Shown: positions 36,185 through 44,489, counted from the stretch's first letter. The stretch: DNA of 44,870 nt from Nitrospirota bacterium (GCA_012026685.1 VEOY01000160.1:1-44870); one strand, 5' to 3'. The notes: generated by a model not told the origin, from the letters alone. Made by a program: numbers and translations.

Positions 36185-36967
36185 ATGCCGAAAAAACATC
36201 TTGGACAGAACTTTCTCTATGATCCGTCGATACTCAGCAGGATAATCTCTGCGGCCGATCTTTCATCAGAGGATACCGTCGTCGAAATAGGGCCCGGCCC
36301 CGGCCGGATGACACGACTGCTTGCTGAACGTGCAAAACACCTTATAGCCATCGAACTGGACCACGGTCTTTATGAGAGGCTGAAGGGTGATTTCATCGCA
36401 TACAGGAACGTCAAGATCGTTCAGGGCGATATTCTTCAGTTCCCGTTCGGTACTCTCGACACATTTAAGGTCGTAGCCAACATCCCCTACTATATAACCA
36501 CGCCTATCATCTTCAGGCTCCTCGAATACAAGAAGAACCTTCTCAGCATGACCCTAACCATACAGAAAGAAGTGGCCGAAAGAATCGTCGCTGTGCCCGG
36601 CGGCAAGGATTACGGAGTGCTTTCGATCAGCACGCAGTACCATACAAATCCGGAGCTTAAGTTCATCATACCCAAAGAAGCCTTTAAACCTTCGCCTAAG
36701 GTGGATTCAGCCGTGATCCATATGACCATCCGCCAGACCCCTCCGGTATCTGTATTGGATGAGAAGCTCTTTTTCAGCGTCGTGCGCACGGCTTTCTCGC
36801 AACGAAGAAAGACCCTGTCAAACTCGCTCAGTTCCTTTGGAAAGGACATTAAGGACATATTGAGTGAAGTCGGGGTCGATCCCCGGCGCCGGCCGGAAAC
36901 TCTCAGCATCGGGGAGTTCGCATTTGTGGCAAACGTTTTGAGAAATAAAACGGCTGCGCCCGAATAA
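36185..36967 (+). CDS. rsmA: 16S rRNA dimethyladenosine transferase
   Basis: 260 residues. SAM-binding motif VVEIGPGPGRMTRLL near residue 31, AIELDHGLYERL near 57 and the catalytic NIPYYITTPI (NxPY) near 99. It dimethylates two adenines in the 3' end loop of 16S rRNA. The final codons and the stop lie inside the stem-loop terminator that also serves the facing cytochrome gene. Confidence 0.96.
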   Translation: MPKKHLGQNFLYDPSILSRIISAADLSSEDTVVEIGPGPGRMTRLLAERAKHLIAIELDHGLYERLKGDFIAYRNVKIVQGDILQFPFGTLDTFKVVANIPYYITTPIIFRLLEYKKNLLSMTLTIQKEVAERIVAVPGGKDYGVLSISTQYHTNPELKFIIPKEAFKPSPKVDSAVIHMTIRQTPPVSVLDEKLFFSVVRTAFSQRRKTLSNSLSSFGKDIKDILSEVGVDPRRRPETLSIGEFAFVANVLRNKTAAPE

Positions 36968-36983
36968 ACTGGCGCAGCCGTTT
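36948..36983. terminator. Bidirectional terminator overlapping the rsmA stop
   Basis: AAACGGCTGCGCC pairs perfectly over 13 bp with GGCGCAGCCGTTT around a 10-base loop that contains the rsmA stop codon. On the minus strand the stem runs into TTTTATTT, giving a good terminator for the cytochrome gene; the plus-strand T-run is shorter. Confidence 0.8.
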
Positions 36984-37003
36984 CAGCGGCACTTCTCTTC
37001 TTT

Positions 37004-38218
37004 TTACTTGTCGAGAGATACGGTCTTCTTTATTGAATGGATCGGGTACTTGTTGTCAGGGTTGACAGCTTCATAAAACAGATCAACCGTAACATCTGCA
37101 GACCTCACTCCGTCAGGGAGTTCGAACTCTATCGTCTCCTTTTTGGGCTGGTGAGGCTGTATGGCTGTATCCCTGATGTTCGCCACCTTCCACTGCGCAC
37201 CGTACTTCATCTTGGTGTCCCGGCAGTTCGTGGCCTGTGGATGATAATGTCTTTCCTGCTTGTTTTCAACAACCTTCCCATCCTTGTCCTTATAGCTTGC
37301 GGTCACTACCATGACCACTCTGTTATGAGACGGTCAACCGTCAGGTATTCTGTGACCTGCCGAAGAGACGATCTTCGTGTTGACTACAACCTTGGGGACA
37401 TAGGTGGCTGCTTTTCTCAGCCATTCGTACCCGAGGGTCTCGACATCAAGCGTAAGGGCCTTGGCAAGCAGTTCCGAGGTCTGCTTGTCGTCATTGAAGT
37501 TCGGGGCGATCAGGTGGTCGCCCTTCTGCATGTGGCAATCCTGGCAGGACTTCGTTCCGCCGCCGGAAACATAGTTATGGAGATAGCTGCCGTACAGATT
37601 TGCGCACTGGAATGCCTGGTCAAACTCAAGGTTTGGGCCAAGACCGTGGCACTGGCCACAGAAGACGGAATCCTTCATGATCGCACTCTTTTTGATCTTT
37701 CCGCCTGCGTGCGAAGCTACATCCTTGTTGCCATAAATTACACCCTTTTCAGGCGCACCGAGCTCCCTCTTGTGAATGAGGGCCTTCTCATTATGACAGA
37801 CCATGCAGGTGATCTGGAGCTTTCCGACTTTTGCAGAATCCTTTGCAAGAAGAGCTTCAGCCAGCTCTGCTGCCACCGAGTCCTCAGCAGAGGTCACAGC
37901 TTGAGGAAGGTGACATTTGAAACACGGGAAATTCGAGATCTTCATCTTTTTGGGATCGTCTTCCGAAAAAGCCGTGGCGCCTTTTTCACCCTTCTTCAGT
38001 GCCAAGGGGGTCAGCATCAGGCCGCCTTTTACTCCCATCAGAGGCCGTGCGTGATGGGACTTCTCCCACTGGGCATAGATCTCGGCATGGCAGGATTTAC
38101 ACTGGCTTGAGTCGTACATCTTGGCAAGCTCATCGATGGTCTTTGCCTTTTCAGCCCCGACAGTGGATAAGGGCATAATGACAAAGGCCGTTATCAACAA
38201 CAGCAGAATAATGCGCAT
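37004..38218 (-). CDS. Exported pentahaem cytochrome c with in-frame TGA (probable selenocysteine)
   Basis: 404 residues if the TGA at 37334-37336 is read through as residue 295. Signal peptide at the N-terminus (MRIILLLLITAFVIMPLSTVGA). Five CxxCH haem motifs start at Cys40, 99, 138, 187 and 225, followed by a strand-rich C-terminal domain. The sequence before the TGA, AGHRIPDG, and after it, PSHNRVVMVVTASY, read as one continuous domain in the same frame with no frameshift. The downstream part has normal coding character and ends at a proper stop before a terminator. A hairpin 22 bases after the TGA matches the bacterial SECIS pattern, and the codon is followed by C (UGAC), as in fdhF. Nonsense mutation or sequence error is the alternative. 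The protein probably acts in periplasmic electron transfer; its partner is unknown. Confidence 0.75.
37299..37318 (-). other. Candidate bacterial SECIS element
   Basis: On the minus strand GTGGTCA pairs with TGACCGC (seven pairs, one G-U) around the six-base loop TGGTAG. The loop begins 22 bases after the TGA, and a G is among the first two loop bases. This fits the published bacterial SECIS pattern (loop 16-37 bases after UGA, G near the loop start, short upper stem). Confidence 0.6.
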
Positions 38219-38259
38219 AACTCCTCCTTTTTCCCCGATATTTTTGAATACGGCGAGAG

Positions 38260-38281
38260 GTCCTGTTTCCCCAAACAGGAC
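38260..38281 (-). promoter_or_regulatory. Hairpin in the cytochrome gene leader
   Basis: GTCCTGTTT pairs with AAACAGGAC (9 bp) around CCCC (GGGG in the transcript), in the predicted leader 41 bases before the start codon. There is no T-run, so it is not a terminator. It may influence stability or translation. Confidence 0.45.
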
Positions 38282-38318
38282 ATAAGACGTTCATCACCCC
38301 CTTTTCCCTATATGAAGA

Positions 38319-38347
38319 GTTATATCGATAGATGAGCGGCATGTCAA
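38319..38347 (-). promoter_or_regulatory. Promoter of the cytochrome gene
   Basis: On the minus strand a perfect TTGACA is followed, after exactly 17 bases, by TATAAC (5 of 6). The expected transcript start is near 38312, giving a leader of about 94 bases. Confidence 0.7.
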
Positions 38348-38351
38348 GCTA

Positions 38352-38370
38352 CAAAAATGTCACATTTTTG
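38352..38370. promoter_or_regulatory. 19-bp perfect palindrome upstream of the -35 box, candidate operator
   Basis: CAAAAATGT-C-ACATTTTTG is perfectly symmetrical around one base and ends 5 bases upstream of the TTGACA box. Its centre is near -49 of the predicted start. The size and symmetry fit a homodimeric regulator, for example of the CRP/FNR superfamily, but the regulator cannot be named. Confidence 0.5.
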
Positions 38371-38440
38371 CCGCAGAATAAACAAGCAGATCAATGAGAG
38401 AAAGATAAAAGGCAATAACAGAAATGTTTTATTCCTGTCA

Positions 38441-38456
38441 TTCCGGCCTGCCGGAA
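38441..38456. repeat. Short REP-like extragenic palindrome
   Basis: TTCCGG-CCTG-CCGGAA, preceded by CCTGTCA, resembles the short palindromic repeats spread between genes in many bacteria. It is present once in this window, so it cannot be confirmed as a repeat family here. Confidence 0.3.
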
Positions 38457-38555
38457 ATCTTTTCTTTAAGGACTCCCGACAAGCAAGAGTAGCAGAATAA
38501 GGGAATTGCCTATGTATCATTAATATGCGGGAATCAATAGCTTGTTACAATAAAA

Positions 38556-39101
38556 TCACAGGACCTTCCCGACCAGCACCTCGTCTATATACTGTTTCCC
38601 GATACGGATCCGTTTCTGCCTCGTGCCCTCTTCAATGAATTCTGCCCGCTCAAAGACATGGAGGGATTTTTTATTCGTCGTGAAAATGTTCGCCTCGAGC
38701 TTCTTGAAACCGTGCCTCTTCGCCCAGTCGATAGCAAACCTGAGCATCTGTGAGCCAATGCCAAGCCCCCGGTATGCGGTGACAATATGGAGGCCGATAT
38801 TGAGGATATGAGCTGTATGAGGCCTCTTGCCTTCATCCATCTGGATACCGGAAAGCGCACCGACAACTGTCTTGTTCGCAAGAGCCACCAACAGAAGGTT
38901 CTTGTCAAAATTCATGCTGCAGATATACTTCTTGACCGAGTCCGGCTTGGTCCCGTACATCTCCATGAGCACATAGCTCCGGTCAGGTGCATTTGTCTTG
39001 ATAACACTGATGATCTCCTCGGCGTCTTCGCATCCTGCCAGCCTGAGCACGATCTTTTCCCCGTTGGCGGCAATGAACTTCAGGACATCCTCTTCTGCCA
39101 T
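38556..39101 (-). CDS. GNAT-family N-acetyltransferase
   Basis: 181 residues; GGGGAGGG lies upstream of the start. The GNAT fold is shown by the acetyl-CoA binding segment VTAYRGLGIGSQMLRFAIDWAK (R/Q-xx-G-x-G/A pattern, near residue 110) and the C-terminal NKKSLHVFERAEFIEEG. It resembles RimJ/RimL-like enzymes that acetylate small amines or protein N-termini; the substrate is unknown. It stands alone between the cytochrome promoter region and a divergent transporter gene. Confidence 0.85.
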   Translation of the reverse strand: MAEEDVLKFIAANGEKIVLRLAGCEDAEEIISVIKTNAPDRSYVLMEMYGTKPDSVKKYICSMNFDKNLLLVALANKTVVGALSGIQMDEGKRPHTAHILNIGLHIVTAYRGLGIGSQMLRFAIDWAKRHGFKKLEANIFTTNKKSLHVFERAEFIEEGTRQKRIRIGKQYIDEVLVGKVL

Positions 39102-39211
39102 GGTACCCTCCCCTCGTATATCTTATGCTGATTATACAGCTAAATATCCTGGCCCACAACAGCCAAGTTACGTGCTGTAGCCCTCTGCTGGAGCAGCATA
39201 TGGTATCGTAG

Positions 39212-39889
39212 ATGATGCAGACCATATCGCTGCGTCCCGCTGATACCCGAAAGACCTTTTATGCATGGGCTAACGCCCTCGCATTGATAACGATCATCTA
39301 TAACATCGTCGAAGGGCTGGTATCGATCTTTTTCGGGTTTTCAGACGAAAGCCTTTCCCTCTTTGGTTTCGGGGTAGATTCCTTTGTGGAAGTGATCTCC
39401 GGGCTGGGCATATGGCACATGGTACGGCGGATGCGGCAGAACGGCAACGAGGCTCCTGACACGTTCGAGAAGACCGCGCTGAAGACAACAGGGACGGCGT
39501 TCTACCTTCTTACAGCGGGTCTGCTTCTCTCCTCTGCTTTGAATGTCTACCGTGGCAGCAGGCCCGAGACAACGCTATGGGGCATTATTGTTTCGACCGT
39601 CTCCATCCTGACCATGTGGCTCCTGATGCATTACAAACTGAAGATCGGGAGGCAGTTCAATTCACCGGCATTGATCGCCGATGCGCATTGCACAAAGACC
39701 TGCCTTTATCTTTCCTTCGTTCTTCTGATCTCAAGTCTTGGCTATGAGCTTACGGGCGTGGGCATGCTCGATTCCGCGGGCGCCCTGGTGATCGCGTTCC
39801 TGTCGTTTCGTGAGGGACGCGAGGCATTCGAAAAAGCAAAAGGGAATCTCAGCTGCAGCTGCCAGGGGCAGTGCCATACGCCGGAGTGA
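39212..39889 (+). CDS. Short cation-diffusion-facilitator-like (TMEM163-like) transporter
   Basis: 225 residues with about six membrane helices. Two family segments are seen: GFGVDSFVEVISGL in the second helix and ADAHCTKTCLYLS in the fifth, resembling the short TMEM163-like branch of the CDF superfamily. The usual cytoplasmic C-terminal domain of CDF proteins is missing and is replaced by a short tail with CSCQGQC, which could bind metal. Two ATGs (39212, 39215) are possible starts and the ribosome site is weak. Substrate is probably a divalent metal, unproven. It converges on the ArsC-like gene. Confidence 0.7.
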   Translation: MMQTISLRPADTRKTFYAWANALALITIIYNIVEGLVSIFFGFSDESLSLFGFGVDSFVEVISGLGIWHMVRRMRQNGNEAPDTFEKTALKTTGTAFYLLTAGLLLSSALNVYRGSRPETTLWGIIVSTVSILTMWLLMHYKLKIGRQFNSPALIADAHCTKTCLYLSFVLLISSLGYELTGVGMLDSAGALVIAFLSFREGREAFEKAKGNLSCSCQGQCHTPE

Positions 39890-39897
39890 AGGCAGGA

Positions 39898-40326
39898 TCA
39901 GACGCGGGGCAAATCCTTTATACCCGATATAAACCGCTCTATCCTCTTCCGTATCTCATCCCGCGTTGTCCTGAAAGCGCTCAGGATCTCCTTCTCAGAC
40001 CCTATCATTCCGACAGGGTCATGGATCGGCCAGTGCAATCTTTCTATGGCCGGAGGGGTTGCTGGACAGGAAGCCTCAGCATTTCCGCAGAGGGTGATCA
40101 CCATATCCATCTGCTGCAGGAGATCTTCATCGATTTCTTTTGAATATTGACCGGAGATATCGATCCCGACCTCTTTCATCACGGCTATAGCGCGCGGATG
40201 GACCCTGGTCGCCAGCAGCCCGGCACTATGCACTTCAAAATGCCCCATGCCGAACTCCCGCGCAAATCCTTCAGCGATCTGCGACCTGCATGAATTGCCG
40301 GAACAGAGAAACATGATCTTCAGCAT
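39898..40326 (-). CDS. arsC: Low-molecular-weight phosphatase family / arsenate reductase (ArsC)
   Basis: 142 residues. The P-loop CSGNSCRSQ (CX5R, Cys8-Arg14) and the DPVG segment with Asp match the thioredoxin-coupled arsenate reductases. Further cysteines in LCGNAEASC (near residues 80-88) are the pair used to resolve the catalytic disulfide. It reduces arsenate to arsenite. No arsR, arsB or acr3 is next to it, so a protein-tyrosine-phosphatase role is less likely but possible. Confidence 0.85.
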   Translation of the reverse strand: MLKIMFLCSGNSCRSQIAEGFAREFGMGHFEVHSAGLLATRVHPRAIAVMKEVGIDISGQYSKEIDEDLLQQMDMVITLCGNAEASCPATPPAIERLHWPIHDPVGMIGSEKEILSAFRTTRDEIRKRIERFISGIKDLPRV

Positions 40327-40410
40327 GCATTATCTCCAGCAGACAAGAGAACGGTAAGCGGCGACCAGGGAAAATGTTTATCAGGGATTCGGAAAATAAA
40401 CCTGCCTATG

Positions 40411-41121
40411 CTAAGGGACATCGCTCTCTTCCCATTTGACTAAAGTCACATTGTCAAGAACAGAAAGTTTTCTTACGATCTCAGGCCAATATTTCTCTCC
40501 AACATCAGCACAAAATAGCCGTATCCTGTAGGTTATGGCATTGGCAGGAGCATCCTGCTCAAAGTTTATGAGTTGGATCGAAAAAGACGGATAGCCGAGA
40601 ACAATGTCCTTGACGCTTTCCAGCGGCGCAGCTTTTTCCTGAAACTGAACGGTAAGGATCACATAAATCCTCCGATGAGACAAGGCTCTTAACGGATGGG
40701 CAAAATACAACACGATGAGGATGATACCGGTTGTGATCAGCGAGGCAGCTATCTGTCCGGCGCCTATGGAAAGACCTATGCCGGTTACTACCCAAAGACC
40801 TGCCGCAGTAGTTAGCCCCCGGACCGACCCTTTTCCCTTTATGATAGCGCCGGCCCCGAGGAAGCCCATACTCGCAATTGCATACGATGCGATCCTGCCC
40901 GGATCAATCCGGACGGTTGACTGGTCTGACAAATGACGATACAGATCTTCGATGTGGAGGGAAAGAAGCATCATAAGACAAGACCCGAGGCAGACGATGA
41001 TATACGTTCTGAACCCCGCTGCCTGGCCATGCGCCTCTCTCTCGAAACCGATCGCCCCGCCGACAACTGCAGCGAGGAGCAGTTTGCCGGTGTCGGGTAC
41101 TATGGTGTTAAAATCCAGCAT
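40411..41121 (-). CDS. MgtC/SapB-family membrane protein
   Basis: 236 residues. Four to five N-terminal membrane helices contain the family signature (AAVVGGAIGFEREAHGQAAGFRTYIIVCLGS, residues about 16-46, and RIASYAIASMGFLGAGAII near 80). The C-terminal cytoplasmic part (about 150-236) is ACT-like in size. MgtC proteins help growth at low Mg2+ and modulate membrane ATPase in pathogens; the role in free-living bacteria is unclear. No Mg-sensing leader was recognised upstream. Confidence 0.88.
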   Translation of the reverse strand: MLDFNTIVPDTGKLLLAAVVGGAIGFEREAHGQAAGFRTYIIVCLGSCLMMLLSLHIEDLYRHLSDQSTVRIDPGRIASYAIASMGFLGAGAIIKGKGSVRGLTTAAGLWVVTGIGLSIGAGQIAASLITTGIILIVLYFAHPLRALSHRRIYVILTVQFQEKAAPLESVKDIVLGYPSFSIQLINFEQDAPANAITYRIRLFCADVGEKYWPEIVRKLSVLDNVTLVKWEESDVP

Positions 41122-41310
41122 CTCTCTTCCCCGTGCAATCCCCTGTCCATAATCTATACCCGGATCTGCGCACTGTCAAATGGTATTTCACATAGATTGA
41201 GACAGACCCCCTGAGAATGCAGAAGATCAGGGAAAATATCTTGTCATTCTCACATACATCGGCATAAGAACCTGCATCTGCCTATAAGATAGCTGACCAC
41301 ACACTTACAC

Positions 41311-41340
41311 AAAAAAAGAGGCGAGGTACTATCCTCGCCT
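41311..41340 (-). terminator. Terminator of the HYR-repeat protein gene
   Basis: AGGCGAGG pairs with CCTCGCCT around a six-base loop, and on the minus strand the stem is followed by CTTTTTTT. It lies 30 bases past the stop of the gene ending at 41371. Confidence 0.88.
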
Positions 41341-41370
41341 CCAGCAGTTAAATCTTTACTCTTCTTCCGC

Positions 41371-44300
41371 TTACTTCAGCTTGAAGAACGCTATCCGCGA
41401 ACTGCCATCTTGTGTCGTCATCGTTACCCGGTAGCACTTGCCGGCAGTGCTGGGCGTCTTCCAGTTGTAGATGTACTGCCCCGCAGTGGTATCATAGCGT
41501 AGAACAGTTCCACCCGTAGCCACAGTTTCGATGTCATCGGTGATTGCATTGGCATCGCTAGTAGTTTGGGCATATGTCAGGCTCTTGACTACTGTTATGT
41601 CCATCAGTTCCGTTGACCCGGCAAAGACTTCAAACTTCAATGGGACAGTGGAGCCATTCTTGACCATATTGTAAACTCCATTCATGTCCACCGGCTGGTA
41701 GAAGCCATTGAGAGTCCAAGACATGACGGTGTATGTCCGGGCTGACGTTGCCGTGTTCCCGGCACCGTCAGTAGCAGTTGCGGTCAGTGTGTGTGAGCCT
41801 ACCAAAGTGCTATAGCCGGATACACTGCAGGAGACTGAGCCAGAAACCAGATCGCTTGCTGTGCAAGTCGGGGCGGCAGGGACAGAACCGAAGTAGAAGC
41901 TGTCACCAGCGCCAATGCTCCCTACAAACGTGATAGTCGGCGGCGTGGTGTCCTGCACTTTAACAGTAAAGCTCTTGGCTGCAGTATTGCCGCGAGTGTC
42001 TGAAGCGGAGCAGGTGACAATAGTTGTGCCAAGCGCAAAAGTGCTGCCTGAACCCGGCACACATGAAACAGCTACAACACCATCAACAAGATCGGTAGCA
42101 GTAGGATTTGTGTATGTGACTGGTGCGCCTGAAGGACCTGTTGCCTCGGCAGTAATATTTGCAGGAACACTACTTATTGTCGGTGGAGTGGTGTCAACTA
42201 CAGTTACAGTAAAGCTGCCATTAGCTATGTTGCCTGCTGCATCAGATGCGTTGCACTTGACAGTTGTGGTTCCAAGGGCAAATGTTGAGCCTGAAGCTGG
42301 AGTGCAGGTAACAGTGACGTTGCCACTTACGAGGTCAACAGCGGTGACGGTAAAGGAAACAGCTGCACCCGAAGGTCCTGTAGCCTCAGCAGTTATCGGC
42401 GACGGCAATGAAAGTGCAGGAGGTGTGGTATCAACCACGTGCACCGCAAATGTAGTTGCTATGGCCTTATTATTGGCTGCATCTGTTGCGTTACAAGTAA
42501 CCGTGGTCTTGCCCAATGCAAATGTGCCGCCTGATGCCGGCAAACAGGTTGCTGTTCCTGCTCCGTCAACTGCATCAGATGTTGCAGGGCTGGTGTAGTT
42601 TACGACTGCTCCAGAAGGACCTGTAGCTTCAGCTGTCTCATCACCGTGCGCTGCAATAACTGGCGGAGTAGTGTCCTTCACCGTCACCTTGAAGGTAGTC
42701 GGTATTGCCGCATTTCCAGCCTTATCCGTTGCATTACAAGTGACGGTAGTATCGCCCAAGGCGAAGGTGCTGCCAGAAGCCGGAGCACAGGTGGCAGTGC
42801 CGATTCCGTCGACTGCGTCAGCGGTTGTGGGGCTAGTGTAGGTGACAACCGCTCCAGAAGGACCCGTGGCTTCAGCTATCTCATCCCCATGAGCTGCAAT
42901 TACCGGTGGTGTGGTGTCCTGTACTGTTACGGAAAAGCTTCCACTGGTGCTATTGCTATGCCCATCCGTTGCGGTGCAGGTGACTGAAGAAGTCCCAAGA
43001 GCAAAAGTTGCTCCCGATACAGGAACGCATTCAATAGTAATAGGGCCAACAGCGTCAGTAGCGGCGGCCGTAAAGGTAACAACTGCACCCGCAGCTGATG
43101 TTGCTTCAGCTGTAATATCAGCCGGCAAAGTCAGCGATGGTTTTGTCGTATCTTGCACCGTAACTGTAAAGCTTATATTTGCAGTGTTGCCCTTCAAATC
43201 CGCTGCGCTGCAATTTACAGTAGTAGTTGCGTCAAGTACAAAGGTGCTGCCTGATATAGGACCGCAGGTAACTGTAACATCGCCGTCAACAGCATCGTTT
43301 GCAGTGGGCGTGAATGTTACAGTAGCCCCAGAAGCTGAAGACGCTTCCGCAGTTATATCGTCGATTCCGCTAAACTCAGGTGGGGTTACGTCCAAAACTT
43401 TAATAGAGCATTCTGCAGAGTCCTGAAGACCGGGAGTTCCATTATCGGTAACAATGAGCTTGAAAAACATTGTATCGTATGTGGGACCCAACTGAGGAGC
43501 CATAAAGGAAATGGCTGGCGTAGTCAAATCGATAGCTGAAAGGTCAGCATTTGGCACGCCCAAGGTCTGACTCCAGGCATATGAGGCGATGCCGTTGTCG
43601 CTGTCACTGGAACCTGTACTATTCAGGTTGACTAATTCTCCCTCATTTACAGATAAAGGACAAACAATGGCAGCGTGAGGAGGATCATTGACCCAAGTAA
43701 TATTCACTATTTTATCGGTTGAACTTGAAAGGGCTCCATCCGATACGGTCAATCTGAAAGTTAATGACTCACCAGAGGGATATGCATCATTGGGCGCGAT
43801 AAAGGTCACTACGGCACCTGAACCGCTAAGTGCCACCGGCGTCCCGCCAGGAAGTTGTGTCCATAAGTATGTAAGGGCATCATTATCTGGATCAAATGAA
43901 CTTCTGCCGTCGAGGGTTACCATTTCTCCTTCAAGCGCAAATGGATATGGTGATACAGTCGCACTTGCGACAGGCGCGCTGTTGACATTCGTCACATTGA
44001 CTGTTGTAGTGGCAGTGCTGGTCTGCATGGGAGTACAGCCTGTGACTGTTAACTGAAAAGTCAGAGTTGCTCCGGCAGGACCAACGCTCGGTGCAGAAAA
44101 AGTAGGTTTAGTATCAGTCGGGTTGATAAGTGTAACCGCTGGTCCGGACAATTGCACCCATGAATAGGTTCCGCCCTTATTTGGTTTGGGATCTGAGGCC
44201 TGCCCATTTAGTGTAACTGTTGTAGGTGTCATGACACCGTTAACCATCCCCGCCTCAGGTACTGTTTGGTTATCGGGGTTTATTTTAGCGGTTGCGGTAC

Positions 44301-44376
44301 AAACTGGGTCTGCCATTGCCGGTGCTGCAAACAACAGAAGAACTAGAATTGAAACGAAAAGACTTTTCACTTTCAT
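41371..44376 (-). CDS. Exported protein with PKD-like domains, HYR repeats and PxKF-like C-terminus
   Basis: 1001 residues. The start at 44376 has AGGAGGGGG upstream and gives a signal peptide (MKVKSLFVSILVLLLFAAPAMA). Three PKD/REJ-like Ig-fold domains cover about residues 25-325 (YSWVQLSGP, YLWTQLPGG, YAWSQTLG). Six HYR repeats of about 80 residues follow (each DTTPP...AEATGPSGA...TATC/VTCxP.SGSTFALGTTTVTCNATD.AGN), plus a shorter seventh Ig-like unit. The C-terminus (VYNMVKNGSTVPLKFEVF and YIYNWKTP) resembles the PxKF domain. No anchor or sortase motif is visible, so it is secreted or envelope-bound, probably adhesive or structural. It is a single-gene unit with its own terminator. Confidence 0.85.
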   Translation of the reverse strand: MKVKSLFVSILVLLLFAAPAMADPVCTATAKINPDNQTVPEAGMVNGVMTPTTVTLNGQASDPKPNKGGTYSWVQLSGPAVTLINPTDTKPTFSAPSVGPAGATLTFQLTVTGCTPMQTSTATTTVNVTNVNSAPVASATVSPYPFALEGEMVTLDGRSSFDPDNDALTYLWTQLPGGTPVALSGSGAVVTFIAPNDAYPSGESLTFRLTVSDGALSSSTDKIVNITWVNDPPHAAIVCPLSVNEGELVNLNSTGSSDSDNGIASYAWSQTLGVPNADLSAIDLTTPAISFMAPQLGPTYDTMFFKLIVTDNGTPGLQDSAECSIKVLDVTPPEFSGIDDITAEASSASGATVTFTPTANDAVDGDVTVTCGPISGSTFVLDATTTVNCSAADLKGNTANISFTVTVQDTTKPSLTLPADITAEATSAAGAVVTFTAAATDAVGPITIECVPVSGATFALGTSSVTCTATDGHSNSTSGSFSVTVQDTTPPVIAAHGDEIAEATGPSGAVVTYTSPTTADAVDGIGTATCAPASGSTFALGDTTVTCNATDKAGNAAIPTTFKVTVKDTTPPVIAAHGDETAEATGPSGAVVNYTSPATSDAVDGAGTATCLPASGGTFALGKTTVTCNATDAANNKAIATTFAVHVVDTTPPALSLPSPITAEATGPSGAAVSFTVTAVDLVSGNVTVTCTPASGSTFALGTTTVKCNASDAAGNIANGSFTVTVVDTTPPTISSVPANITAEATGPSGAPVTYTNPTATDLVDGVVAVSCVPGSGSTFALGTTIVTCSASDTRGNTAAKSFTVKVQDTTPPTITFVGSIGAGDSFYFGSVPAAPTCTASDLVSGSVSCSVSGYSTLVGSHTLTATATDGAGNTATSARTYTVMSWTLNGFYQPVDMNGVYNMVKNGSTVPLKFEVFAGSTELMDITVVKSLTYAQTTSDANAITDDIETVATGGTVLRYDTTAGQYIYNWKTPSTAGKCYRVTMTTQDGSSRIAFFKLK
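41941..43385 (-). repeat. Six tandem HYR-encoding repeats, about 240 bp each
   Basis: The unit border GGTGT/GGAGT-GGTGTC recurs near 41943, 42185, 42422, 42664, 42908, 43141 and 43382, giving steps of about 234-244 bases. The two units between about 42420 and 42908 are most alike (both encode DTTPPVIAAHGDE), pointing to a recent duplication. Confidence 0.85.
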
Positions 44377-44462
44377 AATTTCCCCCTCCTTAACGGGACT
44401 TACTTTCATAACTCAATATTTTTCTCACTCGATGATGAATATCCCAGATTTCCCCCAAAAAA

Positions 44463-44489
44463 AGAAAAACAAGACAGGGAATAACCCTG
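44463..44489 (-). terminator. Terminator of the PilZ gene
   Basis: CAGGG pairs with CCCTG around a five-base loop, and on the minus strand it is followed by TCTTGTTTTTCTTTTTTT. It lies between the PilZ stop and the HYR-protein gene, which is on the same strand. Confidence 0.65.

Larger units (their letters stand above)
38219..38555. other. 337-base regulatory spacer upstream of the cytochrome gene
   Basis: AT-rich spacer with no convincing gene. It holds a leader hairpin, a sigma70-type promoter, a 19-bp palindrome and a REP-like palindrome, each listed separately. Confidence 0.6.

Noticed and set aside
37004-37318. Separate small gene starting at GTG 37318 downstream of the cytochrome
   Set aside because: It is in the same frame as the cytochrome, has no ribosome site, and its sequence continues the domain cut by the TGA. 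One gene with read-through is simpler.
41122-41310. Magnesium-sensing riboswitch near the mgtC-type gene
   Set aside because: No recognisable M-box core or matching stems could be found by eye.
41941-43385. CRISPR-like or satellite repeat array
   Set aside because: The 240-bp units are in frame and encode HYR domains; there are no short identical repeats with unique spacers.
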